Below are positions 45,301-53,124 of a stretch of 64,000 bases of DNA, one piece after another. The notes below the pieces were generated by a model that saw nothing but the letters and a program-made list of their open reading frames with translations, did no database searches and had not been told where the DNA came from. This DNA is from Ulva prolifera. Its lineage: Eukaryota > Chlorophyta > Ulvophyceae > Ulvales > Ulvaceae. The number at the start of each line of letters is the position of its first letter. Position 1 is the first letter of the stretch. The position numbers and the translations under genes were made by a program. The DNA lies in NCBI GenBank assembly GCA_023078555.1, contig CM041198.1, positions 5,036,354 through 5,100,353 on the forward strand. Reading direction: 5' to 3'.

Positions 45301-45656
45301 TGAAGCAGGTCACGGATATGCGGGAGGGCATGGTAGTCGCGCTTCGACACAGCATTAAATCTGCGGAAGTCTACGCACATACGCAGCTCGTCCGGCTTAC
45401 GTGGCTTCGGCACAAATAGCACCGGAGAGAGAAAGTCGGTTGGACCGTCAGCTTTCTTTATAACTTCCTGTTGCAAGAGCAGGGAAACTTGCGTTCTGAA
45501 AGCTTCCAATTCTTTGTATGAGAGCCTGTAAGGCCTCTGCTTACATTTGGCACCTTCCTCCGTGGGAATCTGGAGGTAGAACTCCTTGTAATCCTCAGAT
45601 AGGCACCCAATGTCATTAGGGTCCCAAGAGATCTGGTCCTTGTGCTTTTCAATCAG
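42351..45656 (-). CDS. gypsy-1 Pol: reverse transcriptase, RNase H, PHD finger, integrase
   Basis: About 1100 residues, with no internal ATG that must be the start; the frame overlaps the preceding one at 45656 and above. Blocks in order: RPYRLSYKELEAFRTQV, LRMCVDFRRFNAVSKRDY, the catalytic VYIDDITIFS, RNase H from ILTTDWSKLAVGAVL, then a complete C4HC3 PHD finger (about 43938-44089: CTIC, LCDTC, YHLQC, WQCHQC). The integrase H2C2 finger (YHDRMGHAG, CHACQ) and core follow (IDLAGPF, TTDNGTEF, GAVERL), then a GPY/F-type module (KKNAVTGPFVVES). There is no premature stop. The PHD finger sits where gypsy elements normally have only a linker. Confidence 0.92.
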   Translation of the reverse strand: MIEKHKDQISWDPNDIGCLSEDYKEFYLQIPTEEGAKCKQRPYRLSYKELEAFRTQVSLLLQQEVIKKADGPTDFLSPVLFVPKPRKPDELRMCVDFRRFNAVSKRDYHALPHIRDLLQSMSGCKYFTALDLTWGFWALPVVEQDQHKTAFTGPDGEVYVWTKAPMGLSNSPAAFQRLMAHVLRDVKCVSVYIDDITIFSKTWQEHLSILARVFERLRKSGLKVKYAKCVWAAAECRVLGSIVSEAGIAPDPDKVAAVNKLPVPRNVADVRSFLGATGYFHEHIQAYADKSAPLRALLKKNVQFIWSEECQRAFEQLKADLVSPACLRMPDPERPFILTTDWSKLAVGAVLSQIQPEDPADPDSAEKEYVIAYSSRSLNQVESHYAPTEGECLALVWATRKFRPYLHGYKFRVRTDHAALKWLSTAHFENSKLERWAMRLQEFDYEVEYLPGDQNVVADHLSRHYSHMEAGSVTAVAGHLAFATEGRVLDIEDEGHDVFDPQSWCMHSLQELWSSGDTQAKNKQPCTICGAAEGYAHMVLCDTCNRPYHLQCMHPRRSVVPDGAWQCHQCDEAYSNVDELRRNDPILFARRGDPHHPDLVDLVRAYVERQERAVVESLNCNASSGDRDPEAASQHARAAAEAVFHPDMPKALKRKVRKKAATLRLHPTRPEWLLEHTQLRTGDRLWLAVPPVEFRWGLIGAYHDRMGHAGVSQTLARLHQHYHWQGIKLDVAAYVEQCHACQVKRLELQHVADVQLPRMSKPFCHVHIDLAGPFPLRAVKAAPVRGKAGRTKATLSTAQTGHGYVCLMVDYFTKAAEFAPLRDKSADTVARAVHDFWFMRYGIPEWVTTDNGTEFAGAFRHQLERFGIDHVQTSAYHPQSNGAVERLVRTMKTMLAAKVAGAIHDWPALLPQTRMEYMQRRHTVTGYAPNELVMAHRLRLPPPVGARDAHPRMAAVEISAMPEDDYLRERDARAERVAARVYDRILRSQQRNADRQAHLLAIRKPRRGRKLQAGDLAYVLERGLGKKNAVTGPFVVESISENQAFLRTTRQVPGQEVRHFPIHLERVARCTTVTDVLEKLLHAAGMSMRPPPDHAAAQLTR

Positions 45657-46381
45657 AGCTCTTGTAGCTCTTGAGTCTGCTCGTCTGTGAGCTGGTCGCT
45701 CGTGACTTGAGCTACCTCCGCTGTGGCACTGGCGAGTTGTGCTTTCTCGACCGCGGCTCGGCGGATAGACTCTTCTGTGCGCAATTGCCGTTGCCTAAGG
45801 TGATACTGAGTACGCCTACAGAATGTGCGGGGCACGCCTGAATGCTCCGCGCATGAAGCTGCTGCAGATTTCGGCAGTTCCGTGAAATTATTTCCGGGAG
45901 GTGCAGCCTCGATCAGGATGCGGTGCTCCTCCGGAATTGCGCCAGGGTCAAAACCTAGCGCCTGGTCGTGTGAAGGGTCAGGCACACGTAACGAAGATTG
46001 TGTCGCAGTGTCCTCCCCCTCCTCAGGCATGTCACACATCGTGTGCGACCTGCAACACGAGTTGACGTGGGCGAACTCGTCACCCACTAAATCACCACCG
46101 TCGATGACTGGTGTAATAATAAAGGGCAAGCGCGGCTTGCAGAAAGCTTTGCTGCCTAAGGCCATATCCACAAGGGCACAACCCTGAGAGTCTATGGAAC
46201 AGTTATATGTCCCCTTCGAAATGCTATCGAAAACACCCGCCAATGCAGCATTTGTGGGGGACGGGTCTTTAAACGAGCGGACCCAGCGCCGTGCAGACAC
46301 TCTCAACTCAGTCATTGAGATGCATCGGTGACGGCTCCACTGAGTTGCGTGGGCGTGAGGCGTTTGCCGGTAACATTCCAT
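45653..46381 (-). CDS. gypsy-1 middle frame between protease and reverse transcriptase
   Basis: 242 codons from the ATG at 46381. It overlaps the end of the gag-protease frame (stop at 46312) and the start of the Pol frame. Each step is a shift of one base backwards. The product begins MECYRQTPHAH and has a charged helical C-terminal end (EEGEDTATQ..., then LTDEQTQELQEL). No domain is recognised. It may be part of a Gag-Pro-X-Pol fusion made by two successive -1 frameshifts, or the frame shifts may be mutations. I see no canonical X-XXY-YYZ slippery site in either overlap. Confidence 0.6.
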   Translation of the reverse strand: MECYRQTPHAHATQWSRHRCISMTELRVSARRWVRSFKDPSPTNAALAGVFDSISKGTYNCSIDSQGCALVDMALGSKAFCKPRLPFIITPVIDGGDLVGDEFAHVNSCCRSHTMCDMPEEGEDTATQSSLRVPDPSHDQALGFDPGAIPEEHRILIEAAPPGNNFTELPKSAAASCAEHSGVPRTFCRRTQYHLRQRQLRTEESIRRAAVEKAQLASATAEVAQVTSDQLTDEQTQELQEL

Positions 46382-49300
46382 GTCATCCAGGGGGTCTGGA
46401 GATGGAGAATCTGGCAGAACCCAGCATCAGCGGGGTCGCGGCCCCGAAACAGATTTTGAAGCCCTTTAGGGAAATACAGCCCATATCCTTTTGGCACGCC
46501 CAGGCAGATGGAAGTTACTCCCATTGACTGCGACAAAGGGTATGCCGGCGGATAGGGGGCATTGAATTTCCTGCGGAACCCAAGTCCGAGGACAACATCT
46601 GCCGGGGCGACGTCGACGAGCGTACAATACACTGGATAGCACGCACAACCAAGGCGCAAGTGAATTAGAACCATATGGTCATGCCGCGTCGCGTCCCCAT
46701 GGAAACCAGTGAGGGTGACAGGCTGTTGCATTTTAACACCATGAGGTTTGCCAATGTCATGGTTGTCATTGAATGCAGGGTGACCCTTTTCCCAATCCGC
46801 TTTGTGCTTCTGCCAGGCAGATTTGGTGATGGTATTGAGTTCTGCGCCCTCATCGAAAGCGACTTTCAACCCCTGAGGGTGATTTGGCGCGCCGGCGCGG
46901 GGAACCTGAGATGTCAAGAACCCCGTGCACTTCCGCATTCCAGCGAACGGAACTATAAAGTTTGTAGTCTTGCCCGGCACTTTTGTCCACTCTGCGCTGG
47001 AACAGAGTACCTTGGACCACCGAGCGCTGACACCGCTAGGGTCTGCGCACGTGGAAATGGCAGTAGCCAACACTTTCATCGTGTCCGGAGTGGCGCCGGC
47101 ATGGGCAGTCACGACTCGACGGAGTGCGGCAGCCAGGACAGCATCAACGCGTTTGCGTGGGCCGTCGAGCGCATGAGCATCATCCGCTTCACGCAGCGTC
47201 TCGGCAAGTTGCACAAGGAGCGTCACAAGTCGGTCATGCACAGCGAGCGCAGCCAGCTCTGCCAGAGAAAGGGTGACCGTGGACTGCAGAATTGCTCGGT
47301 ACACACGCGTGGGCACTTTACGATCTGCCATTTCGCGACGGAACTCATCGAGGTGCGCTCGGCGCGCAGCGACTGTGTCGGAGTCTTGCTCATCACACAC
47401 ATCCCCGCGGTCCGCTTGCAAATTGGGCCGGCGTGCCGACGGCTTCCGCGCTAGGCGGGCTGGGTGCACTTCTGTGGCACCCACGGCAGGGGCAATGACC
47501 CCATCCTGAGAATTCTGAGCAAGAGCATCAGTAGTGCCACCGTGCGAGCTGCTGGCGCTAGCAGGGGAGGGCGTCTTTGTGCGCTTGTTACGTCTGCCTT
47601 TGCGCCCCCCCGCCGTAGCTGCGCGGTCATCCGCGCCAGAAGGGGCAGCGGACTCCACCTTATTCGCAACAGTCGGGAGTGCCGAAGGCGCGTCCTGGAC
47701 AGGCGTGGGAGCCGTGGCGTCCAGACTCTTCAACGGCACTTCCACTTGAGGCTGCGCTGATACGGTACGAGGTTGCTCCCCAGGATCATAAGAGCGTTCG
47801 CGGGCAGTAGGGCTGAACTCAACTGTGCTGCGGGAGCGCGTGGCAGCAGCAACCGAAGCATGGCCTGGCTTTGCTGCCGGCTCCACGCTCGCTGCCAACA
47901 TCTCCCAATGGTCTTTAAGCGGCCACACGGTGGGCCCAACGGCTGGGGAGCGGCCGTGCTGGAGGGCATGCGAATTCACCGCTGCCACGACCGCAGTGGA
48001 CATGTGCGCGCTCAGAGCATTGGTGTTGACTGACATATGTGGATCAGATGCCATCAGCATGTCAGGGGAGAAATCCTGCTGGACCGGTTGGTTCGCGTTT
48101 GGCTGGTCCCAAACCGGGCCAAGGGCGCGATCACCACGACCACCGCCACGGCCACGGCCGCGACCTCTGCCGCGCCCGGTGGGAGTGCCCCGCTCTGTCG
48201 GAGCTGCACCACTCGCGGCGACAGCCGCCGACGCAGCTACCGAAGGAGCACGCCGGCGCCGGGGCTGTGCTGAATGCTCGGCTTGCTCACGATCAAGCAT
48301 ATGGCACAACGCGCGAATGGGTTCTAGATCCCCCAAGTTATACTCGTCGGATGTCTCCGTGATGCCCTGCTCAAGCAAGTGTTTGCGAGCCACAGTATGG
48401 AAGACGCGACCGAGCGTGTCGGCGCGATGTGTACCCCCAAATAACGTTATGTACAGCGCCGGGGTAAGTTTGGCGCGCACTTTGTGCAATCTATATATAT
48501 ACACACGCACATTATCGTCTATGTGACGCGTGAACAGCTTGTCCGGCTGTTGCATGTGCCGGTCTGGAAGCACAGTGAGGCTTGTCGCCAACTCCGAATG
48601 TTTGTCTTGGAAGTTGGACCGCACTAAACGCAGCAAGGTGTCCGGGGTGCGATTCGCATCGCTGGACGCGCTCAGGCGCACGTGGAATTCCACCGGGAAC
48701 ATGGCCAACAAGCGGTCATGTATCCACCTGTCCGAAATCACCCCCGGCAACCGTGCAGCAAATGCGCGAAACTTCACAGAAGTCTCGTGGGCGCGTGCCA
48801 GCCAGTCACCAACGTCCGTGACGCCGTGCACAAATTGCAACGACTTGTCCACTAAAGTTTTCCCCCAAAACTCAGCCAAAGCTAGGCGTTTGGTAGGATT
48901 TTTCTCATCGTCTGCGGAATCAAGCATGGTCATGAGTTCTGTAACAGCGGCGTCCGAGGTGATACCAGCAGCAAGCAACGAAGCTTTAGCCTTTGCCCGT
49001 GTGCCTGTGTCTTCCGCGTGGACGATCGCAGCTGCACCTGGTGCCGGTGGTTTTGATGCCGCGACAGGCACCGGAGACGCACACGAGGCCTGCGAAGGCA
49101 CACGCGGCGGCATCACCGCCGACACCGGAAGGTGGTGCGCTGGCAAGCCGGACGATGCACGTGGCAACCCACTAGTGAAGTCGAGCAGATCAATGTCTGT
49201 GACCAAAGGGGGCAGGCTGGTGCCGGATGCATATGGTGCGGACGTCGACGAGGACGAACCAGTGCTGACGTTGGCCAGTGCCTGAACTCGCGCGGACACC

Positions 49301-49620
49301 GCTGCCAGTACAGACCGGGACTCTGCTTGAGCGGTCGTTTCTGCCGCCGCAGCTCGTGAAAGAGTAGTGATGTCGTTTCGGAGAGCACGAATCTCGTCGA
49401 GCAATTCATTGTGCAAGTCACGGTGCCTATCCTCACTCTGCAGAAGGGCAGTTCTGATGCTGGCTTGCTGCTCACTCACACGAGAAATAATGCCAGTATG
49501 CGTGGTGGCCTGTGCCAACAGTGTCTGAATGGACTGCGTCAACTCAGCGCGTGCAGCTTGCGAGTCCTGGACAATCGCACGCAGGAGCTCTTGCTGTGAC
49601 ATATGCTGTAGGGCAGCCAT
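46312..49620 (-). CDS. gypsy-1 Gag and protease
   Basis: 1102 residues from the ATG at 49620. The N-terminus is a predicted coiled coil (about 10-120). A gag-like helical region follows (WLARAHETSVKFRAFAARLP), then an Arg/Gly tract (TGRGRGRGRGRGGGRGD) that may replace the zinc knuckle, which I cannot find. A long Ala/Ser/Pro-rich linker follows. Near the end is a retropepsin-like segment: FDEGAELNTIT with Asp-Glu-Gly in place of Asp-Ser/Thr-Gly, and later ADVVLGLGF, the second conserved motif. With DEG at the active site the protease is either unusual or inactive. Confidence 0.85.
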   Translation of the reverse strand: MAALQHMSQQELLRAIVQDSQAARAELTQSIQTLLAQATTHTGIISRVSEQQASIRTALLQSEDRHRDLHNELLDEIRALRNDITTLSRAAAAETTAQAESRSVLAAVSARVQALANVSTGSSSSTSAPYASGTSLPPLVTDIDLLDFTSGLPRASSGLPAHHLPVSAVMPPRVPSQASCASPVPVAASKPPAPGAAAIVHAEDTGTRAKAKASLLAAGITSDAAVTELMTMLDSADDEKNPTKRLALAEFWGKTLVDKSLQFVHGVTDVGDWLARAHETSVKFRAFAARLPGVISDRWIHDRLLAMFPVEFHVRLSASSDANRTPDTLLRLVRSNFQDKHSELATSLTVLPDRHMQQPDKLFTRHIDDNVRVYIYRLHKVRAKLTPALYITLFGGTHRADTLGRVFHTVARKHLLEQGITETSDEYNLGDLEPIRALCHMLDREQAEHSAQPRRRRAPSVAASAAVAASGAAPTERGTPTGRGRGRGRGRGGGRGDRALGPVWDQPNANQPVQQDFSPDMLMASDPHMSVNTNALSAHMSTAVVAAVNSHALQHGRSPAVGPTVWPLKDHWEMLAASVEPAAKPGHASVAAATRSRSTVEFSPTARERSYDPGEQPRTVSAQPQVEVPLKSLDATAPTPVQDAPSALPTVANKVESAAPSGADDRAATAGGRKGRRNKRTKTPSPASASSSHGGTTDALAQNSQDGVIAPAVGATEVHPARLARKPSARRPNLQADRGDVCDEQDSDTVAARRAHLDEFRREMADRKVPTRVYRAILQSTVTLSLAELAALAVHDRLVTLLVQLAETLREADDAHALDGPRKRVDAVLAAALRRVVTAHAGATPDTMKVLATAISTCADPSGVSARWSKVLCSSAEWTKVPGKTTNFIVPFAGMRKCTGFLTSQVPRAGAPNHPQGLKVAFDEGAELNTITKSAWQKHKADWEKGHPAFNDNHDIGKPHGVKMQQPVTLTGFHGDATRHDHMVLIHLRLGCACYPVYCTLVDVAPADVVLGLGFRRKFNAPYPPAYPLSQSMGVTSICLGVPKGYGLYFPKGLQNLFRGRDPADAGFCQILHLQTPWMTWNVTGKRLTPTQLSGAVTDASQ

Positions 49621-49673
49621 GACAATTAATAGCCGTGTCCGGAGTAAGTGATGTTACACTTAGGACTAGCAGG

Positions 49674-49696
49674 CCGACTCGCCTGACCCTTCACCA
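49674..49696 (-). other. Primer-binding site of gypsy-1
   Basis: The minus strand reads TGGTGAAGGGTCAGGCGAG about 75 nt upstream of the gag start, complementary to a tRNA ending CTTCACCA. The sequence before it (AAACCAACTAG) should be the LTR end, but no second copy was found in the window. Confidence 0.5.
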
Positions 49697-49798
49697 CTAG
49701 TTGGTTTCAGAGGGTGGTCCTTATAGACTATGAAGTAGTCGCGCTGGGCAGACCTGCCCCAATCACCTGCCCCAATCACCGAAACCGAGGCAACTCCG

Positions 49799-50494
49799 TC
49801 ACCCGATCGAACAACTCAGGGCGGCTGCTCCGGATGGACTGCTGCCAATCCTCCGAGCTCTCGAGAGGCGCACGAAGTTGCGAGGTAGCGCGGTCCACGT
49901 CGCCCAGTCAAATATGCCGTCGGCGTTGACACGGGCGAAAGTTCCCGTCGCTGGAGCCGGGTGTTCGTCGCCTAACGTGGCCGGAGACGGCGACTGCCCC
50001 ACACTCACGCGCGCTGGCGCCGGGGTTGAAGGCGGCTGCTGCGGCTGCGTAGAGCGCAAGTACCGCGGCGCCGACCGCGAACGCTCCTGCCGCTGAGGCT
50101 GAGGCTGCCGACGCTGCTGCGGCGACGGCCGAGGACGCTGCGAGCGCGGCGGCGGCTCCTGCCGCGAGTGCGGCTGCGCAGGCGGCGGCGAACGACGACC
50201 AGCGAGCCCCCGTGATGGCGGGACCGGTCCAGAGCGCGTGTAGTTGCCGCGCCTGTGCGATGACCGAGGGAGTACGCCCACGCTGCGGAGGTAGCCTCTG
50301 TAGTGGTCCAGCTGCTGCTCTGTGGTGGTGCCCCGCTGATCCCAGAGTTGATACTGCGGGAGCTGGGCGTGAAGGAAACACTGTGCTTGATCCGGGTGCT
50401 GCTGAAGCAGACGGCTCAGCGCGTTCTCCGCGAGATTCTCGCGCGCTGCACAGCACGCGGCTAGGTCAGCGCGGGGCGCGGCACAAGGGGCCAA
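49799..50494 (-). CDS. Hypothetical Pro/Arg/Gln-rich protein
   Basis: 231 codons, open throughout, with an uncertain start. The first third is ordinary globular-looking sequence (HPDQAQCFLHAQLPQYQLWD, YRGYLRSVGVLP). The middle is a Pro/Gln/Arg-rich tract and the end contains GIFDWATWTALPRNFVRL. No family is recognised. Its position just outside the gypsy-1 primer site suggests either a piece of an LTR or a remnant of another element's gag. The antisense frame is also open, so coding status is unproven. Confidence 0.35.
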   Translation of the reverse strand: MAPCAAPRADLAACCAARENLAENALSRLLQQHPDQAQCFLHAQLPQYQLWDQRGTTTEQQLDHYRGYLRSVGVLPRSSHRRGNYTRSGPVPPSRGLAGRRSPPPAQPHSRQEPPPRSQRPRPSPQQRRQPQPQRQERSRSAPRYLRSTQPQQPPSTPAPARVSVGQSPSPATLGDEHPAPATGTFARVNADGIFDWATWTALPRNFVRLSRARRIGSSPSGAAALSCSIG

Positions 50495-51097
50495 CGCACG
50501 CGGTAATCAATAGCTACGGCGAGGCCGCGAGTTAACTGTGTAGCTACAAACGCTCAACAGCCGGTGGCTGGAGCTCGCTAGCACAGACGCTATGATAGAA
50601 ACACGGAGCACAGCTCAACGCGGCACGGAGCACAGCTCGACGCGAGGCACAATGCAAGGTTAGTTTGTGCGTGTTGTGATGCAAGTGTAGTATGATACCT
50701 TGATGCTCGTGTGCACAGGTGCCGATGTCAGGGTGCCACCGTGACGCTGCTATCACAAGTAATAGGGTTCAACGATGACCCCTATGCGATGACACCTAGA
50801 TTACGGTGCGAGTGAGCGTGCGGTAATGCACAGCAGTGCGGCAAGCACAATGATGCACAACAAAGGCTGCAACAATCACAGATGTTTGCAGTGTCAATGC
50901 GTTTGTATGATTCGTGACAAATCGAGGCAGGTGAGGCTCACTCTCTCTTGTAGCTCCACCAAACCTGCTCAAAGACTACTCAAATACTACAAAAGAGTGA
51001 ACGGGAGAACTAGACTACTCAAAAATTCAGAAGGAATCGACCTCCGGTCACACAAACAGCGATCGCATACGCACTTTCAAGTTCCAGCCACCAAAAA

Positions 51098-51319
51098 GCC
51101 GAGCTTCCTCAAGGATGAGAAGGCTTATGAGCACTGCAACTACATCAAGCAGAGCAGAGACAAGCGTGCATCAGAGCTGATGGCACGGCTGAGCGCACAG
51201 TCGCGCATGCATGCATGTGCAGACGGATGCACGCAGCGTGAGTGCATTTGCGCGCAGCTGCGCTGGCTCGAGCAATGCTAGCAACGAGCATGGCTCAGTT
51301 ACATAGCTAGGCCACGACA
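51098..51319 (+). repeat. Second copy of the 222-bp repeat
   Basis: It matches 42085-42306 with few differences. In this copy a plus-strand frame runs through to a stop at 51279-51281 (FLKDEKAYEHCNYIKQ, then a Cys-rich end). In the other copy the frame is stopped early by TCG to TAG. The frame is not assigned to a family. A 22-bp piece of the 50-bp dispersed repeat lies just upstream (50988-51009). Confidence 0.75.
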
Positions 51320-51520
51320 GTGTGGTCGTGTGTGTGGCTGTGTGCACACAGCCACGTTGCTGTGGCCGGCACGGGTGCTGACGTTGCAGTCCACGTGCCG
51401 CGTACCAGTGGGTGTGTTGGTGTGTTCTGCGTGTGGCTTGTTGCGTGGGTGTATGCGCTTCCCCCGGTTGTTGCTCGCGGTGCTACCTGCCTTGCTTGCT
51501 TTGTCCTTGTAACACATGCC
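51320..51520 (+). repeat. GT-rich tail ending CCTTGTAACACATG
   Basis: GT-rich sequence passes into CGCGGTGCTACCTGCC and ends TTGTCCTTGTAACACATG, matching the tails at 35-37 kb in the plus orientation. It is probably the 3' end of a retroposed copy. Confidence 0.6.
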
Positions 51521-51661
51521 CATGGCAGAGGCCGCTGTATGGCGCGGTGCCACTGCAATCCTGTGCCTGCTGCCTGAGGTTACGGAGGCTGCCGCCGCGT
51601 ATGACAACTCGGCCGCTGATCACATCATGCCAATGAGACGCGGCGGCTGTCTTGTCGTCTG

Positions 51662-52028
51662 ATGTCCCCCATCCATGGCGGGCTTGGCCATGGACTGACG
51701 ATGCTGGTGGACATCGTCATGGTCATGCCGCGCCTGGAGATGCCGGCTGCCAGTGCTGTGGTCGCCGTGGTCACGCATGCGCCGGCGGCCTCGTACGTGG
51801 CCGCTGCGGCACGGGAGACGTGTGCGACGGCGGAGCGGGCGGAGTATAAGAAGCCGCGGCGGTACCGCTCCCGGCGGGACGTGCCAGATCACGCCGCGTT
51901 CCAGTTTGTTCCGTTTGCCGTCGAATTGTGCGGCTCCATGGACAAGGCTGCCGTGCGGTTCATCGGCCGGTTCGGGGATGTGGCTGCGGCGAGTGGGCGT
52001 ATACGTATCTCCAAAGGCGCGTTTGTCC
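51662..52028 (+). pseudogene. C-terminal fragment of a non-LTR retrotransposon protein
   Basis: The frame encodes YRSRRDVPDHAAFQFVPFAV followed by ELCGSMDKAAVRFIGRFGD, a block I associate with the C-terminal region of algal LINE-type polyproteins of the kind seen at 40.4-41.5 kb. No reverse transcriptase is attached. The frame runs into the foldback at 52013. Confidence 0.5.
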
Positions 52029-52109
52029 AGTGGCGCGTTTGTCCAGATGCATGTCCGCATTGCCCCCCTGCAACGACACCTGCAGCGCCCATTGGACAAA
52101 CGCGCCTTT
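52013..52109. repeat. 17-bp foldback with an internal direct repeat
   Basis: AAAGGCGCGTTTGTCCA (52013-52029) is exactly inverted at 52093-52109. GGCGCGTTTGTCCA is also repeated directly at 52032-52045. Loop 63 nt. Confidence 0.85.
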
Positions 52110-52793
52110 TGAATCCGAAAAAAACAGCCACGGCCACCTGTAGCACATCAAGCGAGTTTGATCCACAATCGCTCTCCTCGCGTCAGCACCATGCATCATG
52201 CCGCACGCCAAAACTGAATCGAAAGCCCCTCAGCGCAATGTTACTCAGAAAGACGCGAGATCAGCTACAGCTGCTTTCACGGAAACGACAATTGTCTAAG
52301 TTGAATTCCGGTGGTGCACAAGGGATTTGGCGCACAACAAATGGGCGATCAGGCAGCATGCAGAGCGAGATGAAAGCTGAACTTGAGGGATGGCGGGTTT
52401 TGGAGATGCGAGGCGATATATATCACGATTGATAGGCTGTGAAACACATATGCTGGTGGATTTGGCAGAGGCTGCACATGGCAGCATCGACATTGCTGCA
52501 GGTCCACAACGCTGTTTAATTGTCATATGAGTACAGTGGGTGCAGCGGTGGTAGCCCTGGGTGTCATGCGGTTTCATTCTGAGGCTGAACATGCATTTTT
52601 GGACCTCACTCGAGGCACAAACAGCCACAACATGCCTCAACTCCATGGCACCAGTCTTTCACAGTTGCAACTCAACCGTTTTGGCTGCGGATTTCAGGGG
52701 CTAGGTGGCCTCATAACTTACAAACCATCTATATACACTCCCTTGAAGTCGGCCTTCGGAGAGCCAATGTGAATCAGACCAACAGACATGGGG

Positions 52794-52823
52794 GAGGTCA
52801 TCATGTCGCGACATGATGACCTC
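52794..52823. repeat. Perfect 30-bp palindrome
   Basis: GAGGTCATCATGTCG followed by its exact reverse complement with no spacer. Confidence 0.95.
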
Positions 52824-52992
52824 AGGCGATCGCCTCAGCCGGCATCGGAGTCTGGATTCCCTCAAGCTTAAGCGCCGCGGAGGTTCGGGGGACAAAAATC
52901 CCGTGCCTCCACCCATAGGAGACAAACTTTTGCGTTGACGAGATATCGACTTCTGCGGCTGCCGCAGGTGCGGCTGCAGCTGCGTCGCCGTC

Positions 52993-53040
52993 CATGCACA
53001 AACATGACCGTTGTTCGAACAACGGTCATGTTTGTGCATG
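52993..53040. repeat. Perfect 48-bp palindrome
   Basis: Each 24-bp half is the exact reverse complement of the other with no loop; the centre is GTTGTTCGAACAAC. It lies 169 bp to the right of the 30-bp palindrome and 85 bp to the left of the first copy in the 50-bp repeat cluster. Confidence 0.95.
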
Positions 53041-53124
53041 CAGAAGCGGGGTCGCGCGAAGTGGCCTTCGGGTCCTCAAGGTGCCCTTGAAGCTAGTAGT
53101 GCGGCACCGTCATAGCACCATCAG

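Larger units (their letters stand above)
42351..49696 (-). mobile_element. Ty3/gypsy retrotransposon gypsy-1 (internal region)
   Basis: From a probable primer-binding site (49674-49696) leftward it has gag-protease, a middle frame, and reverse transcriptase, RNase H, PHD finger and integrase, the Ty3/gypsy order. I could not find matching LTRs: sequence right of 49697 is not repeated left of 42351. The LTRs may be lost, diverged, or cut off by other insertions. Confidence 0.85.

Noticed and set aside
42085-51319. The 222-bp direct repeats bracketing gypsy-1 as its LTRs
   Set aside because: They share only 222 bp and do not abut the primer site at 49696. One copy lies inside an insertion with its own 20-bp duplication.
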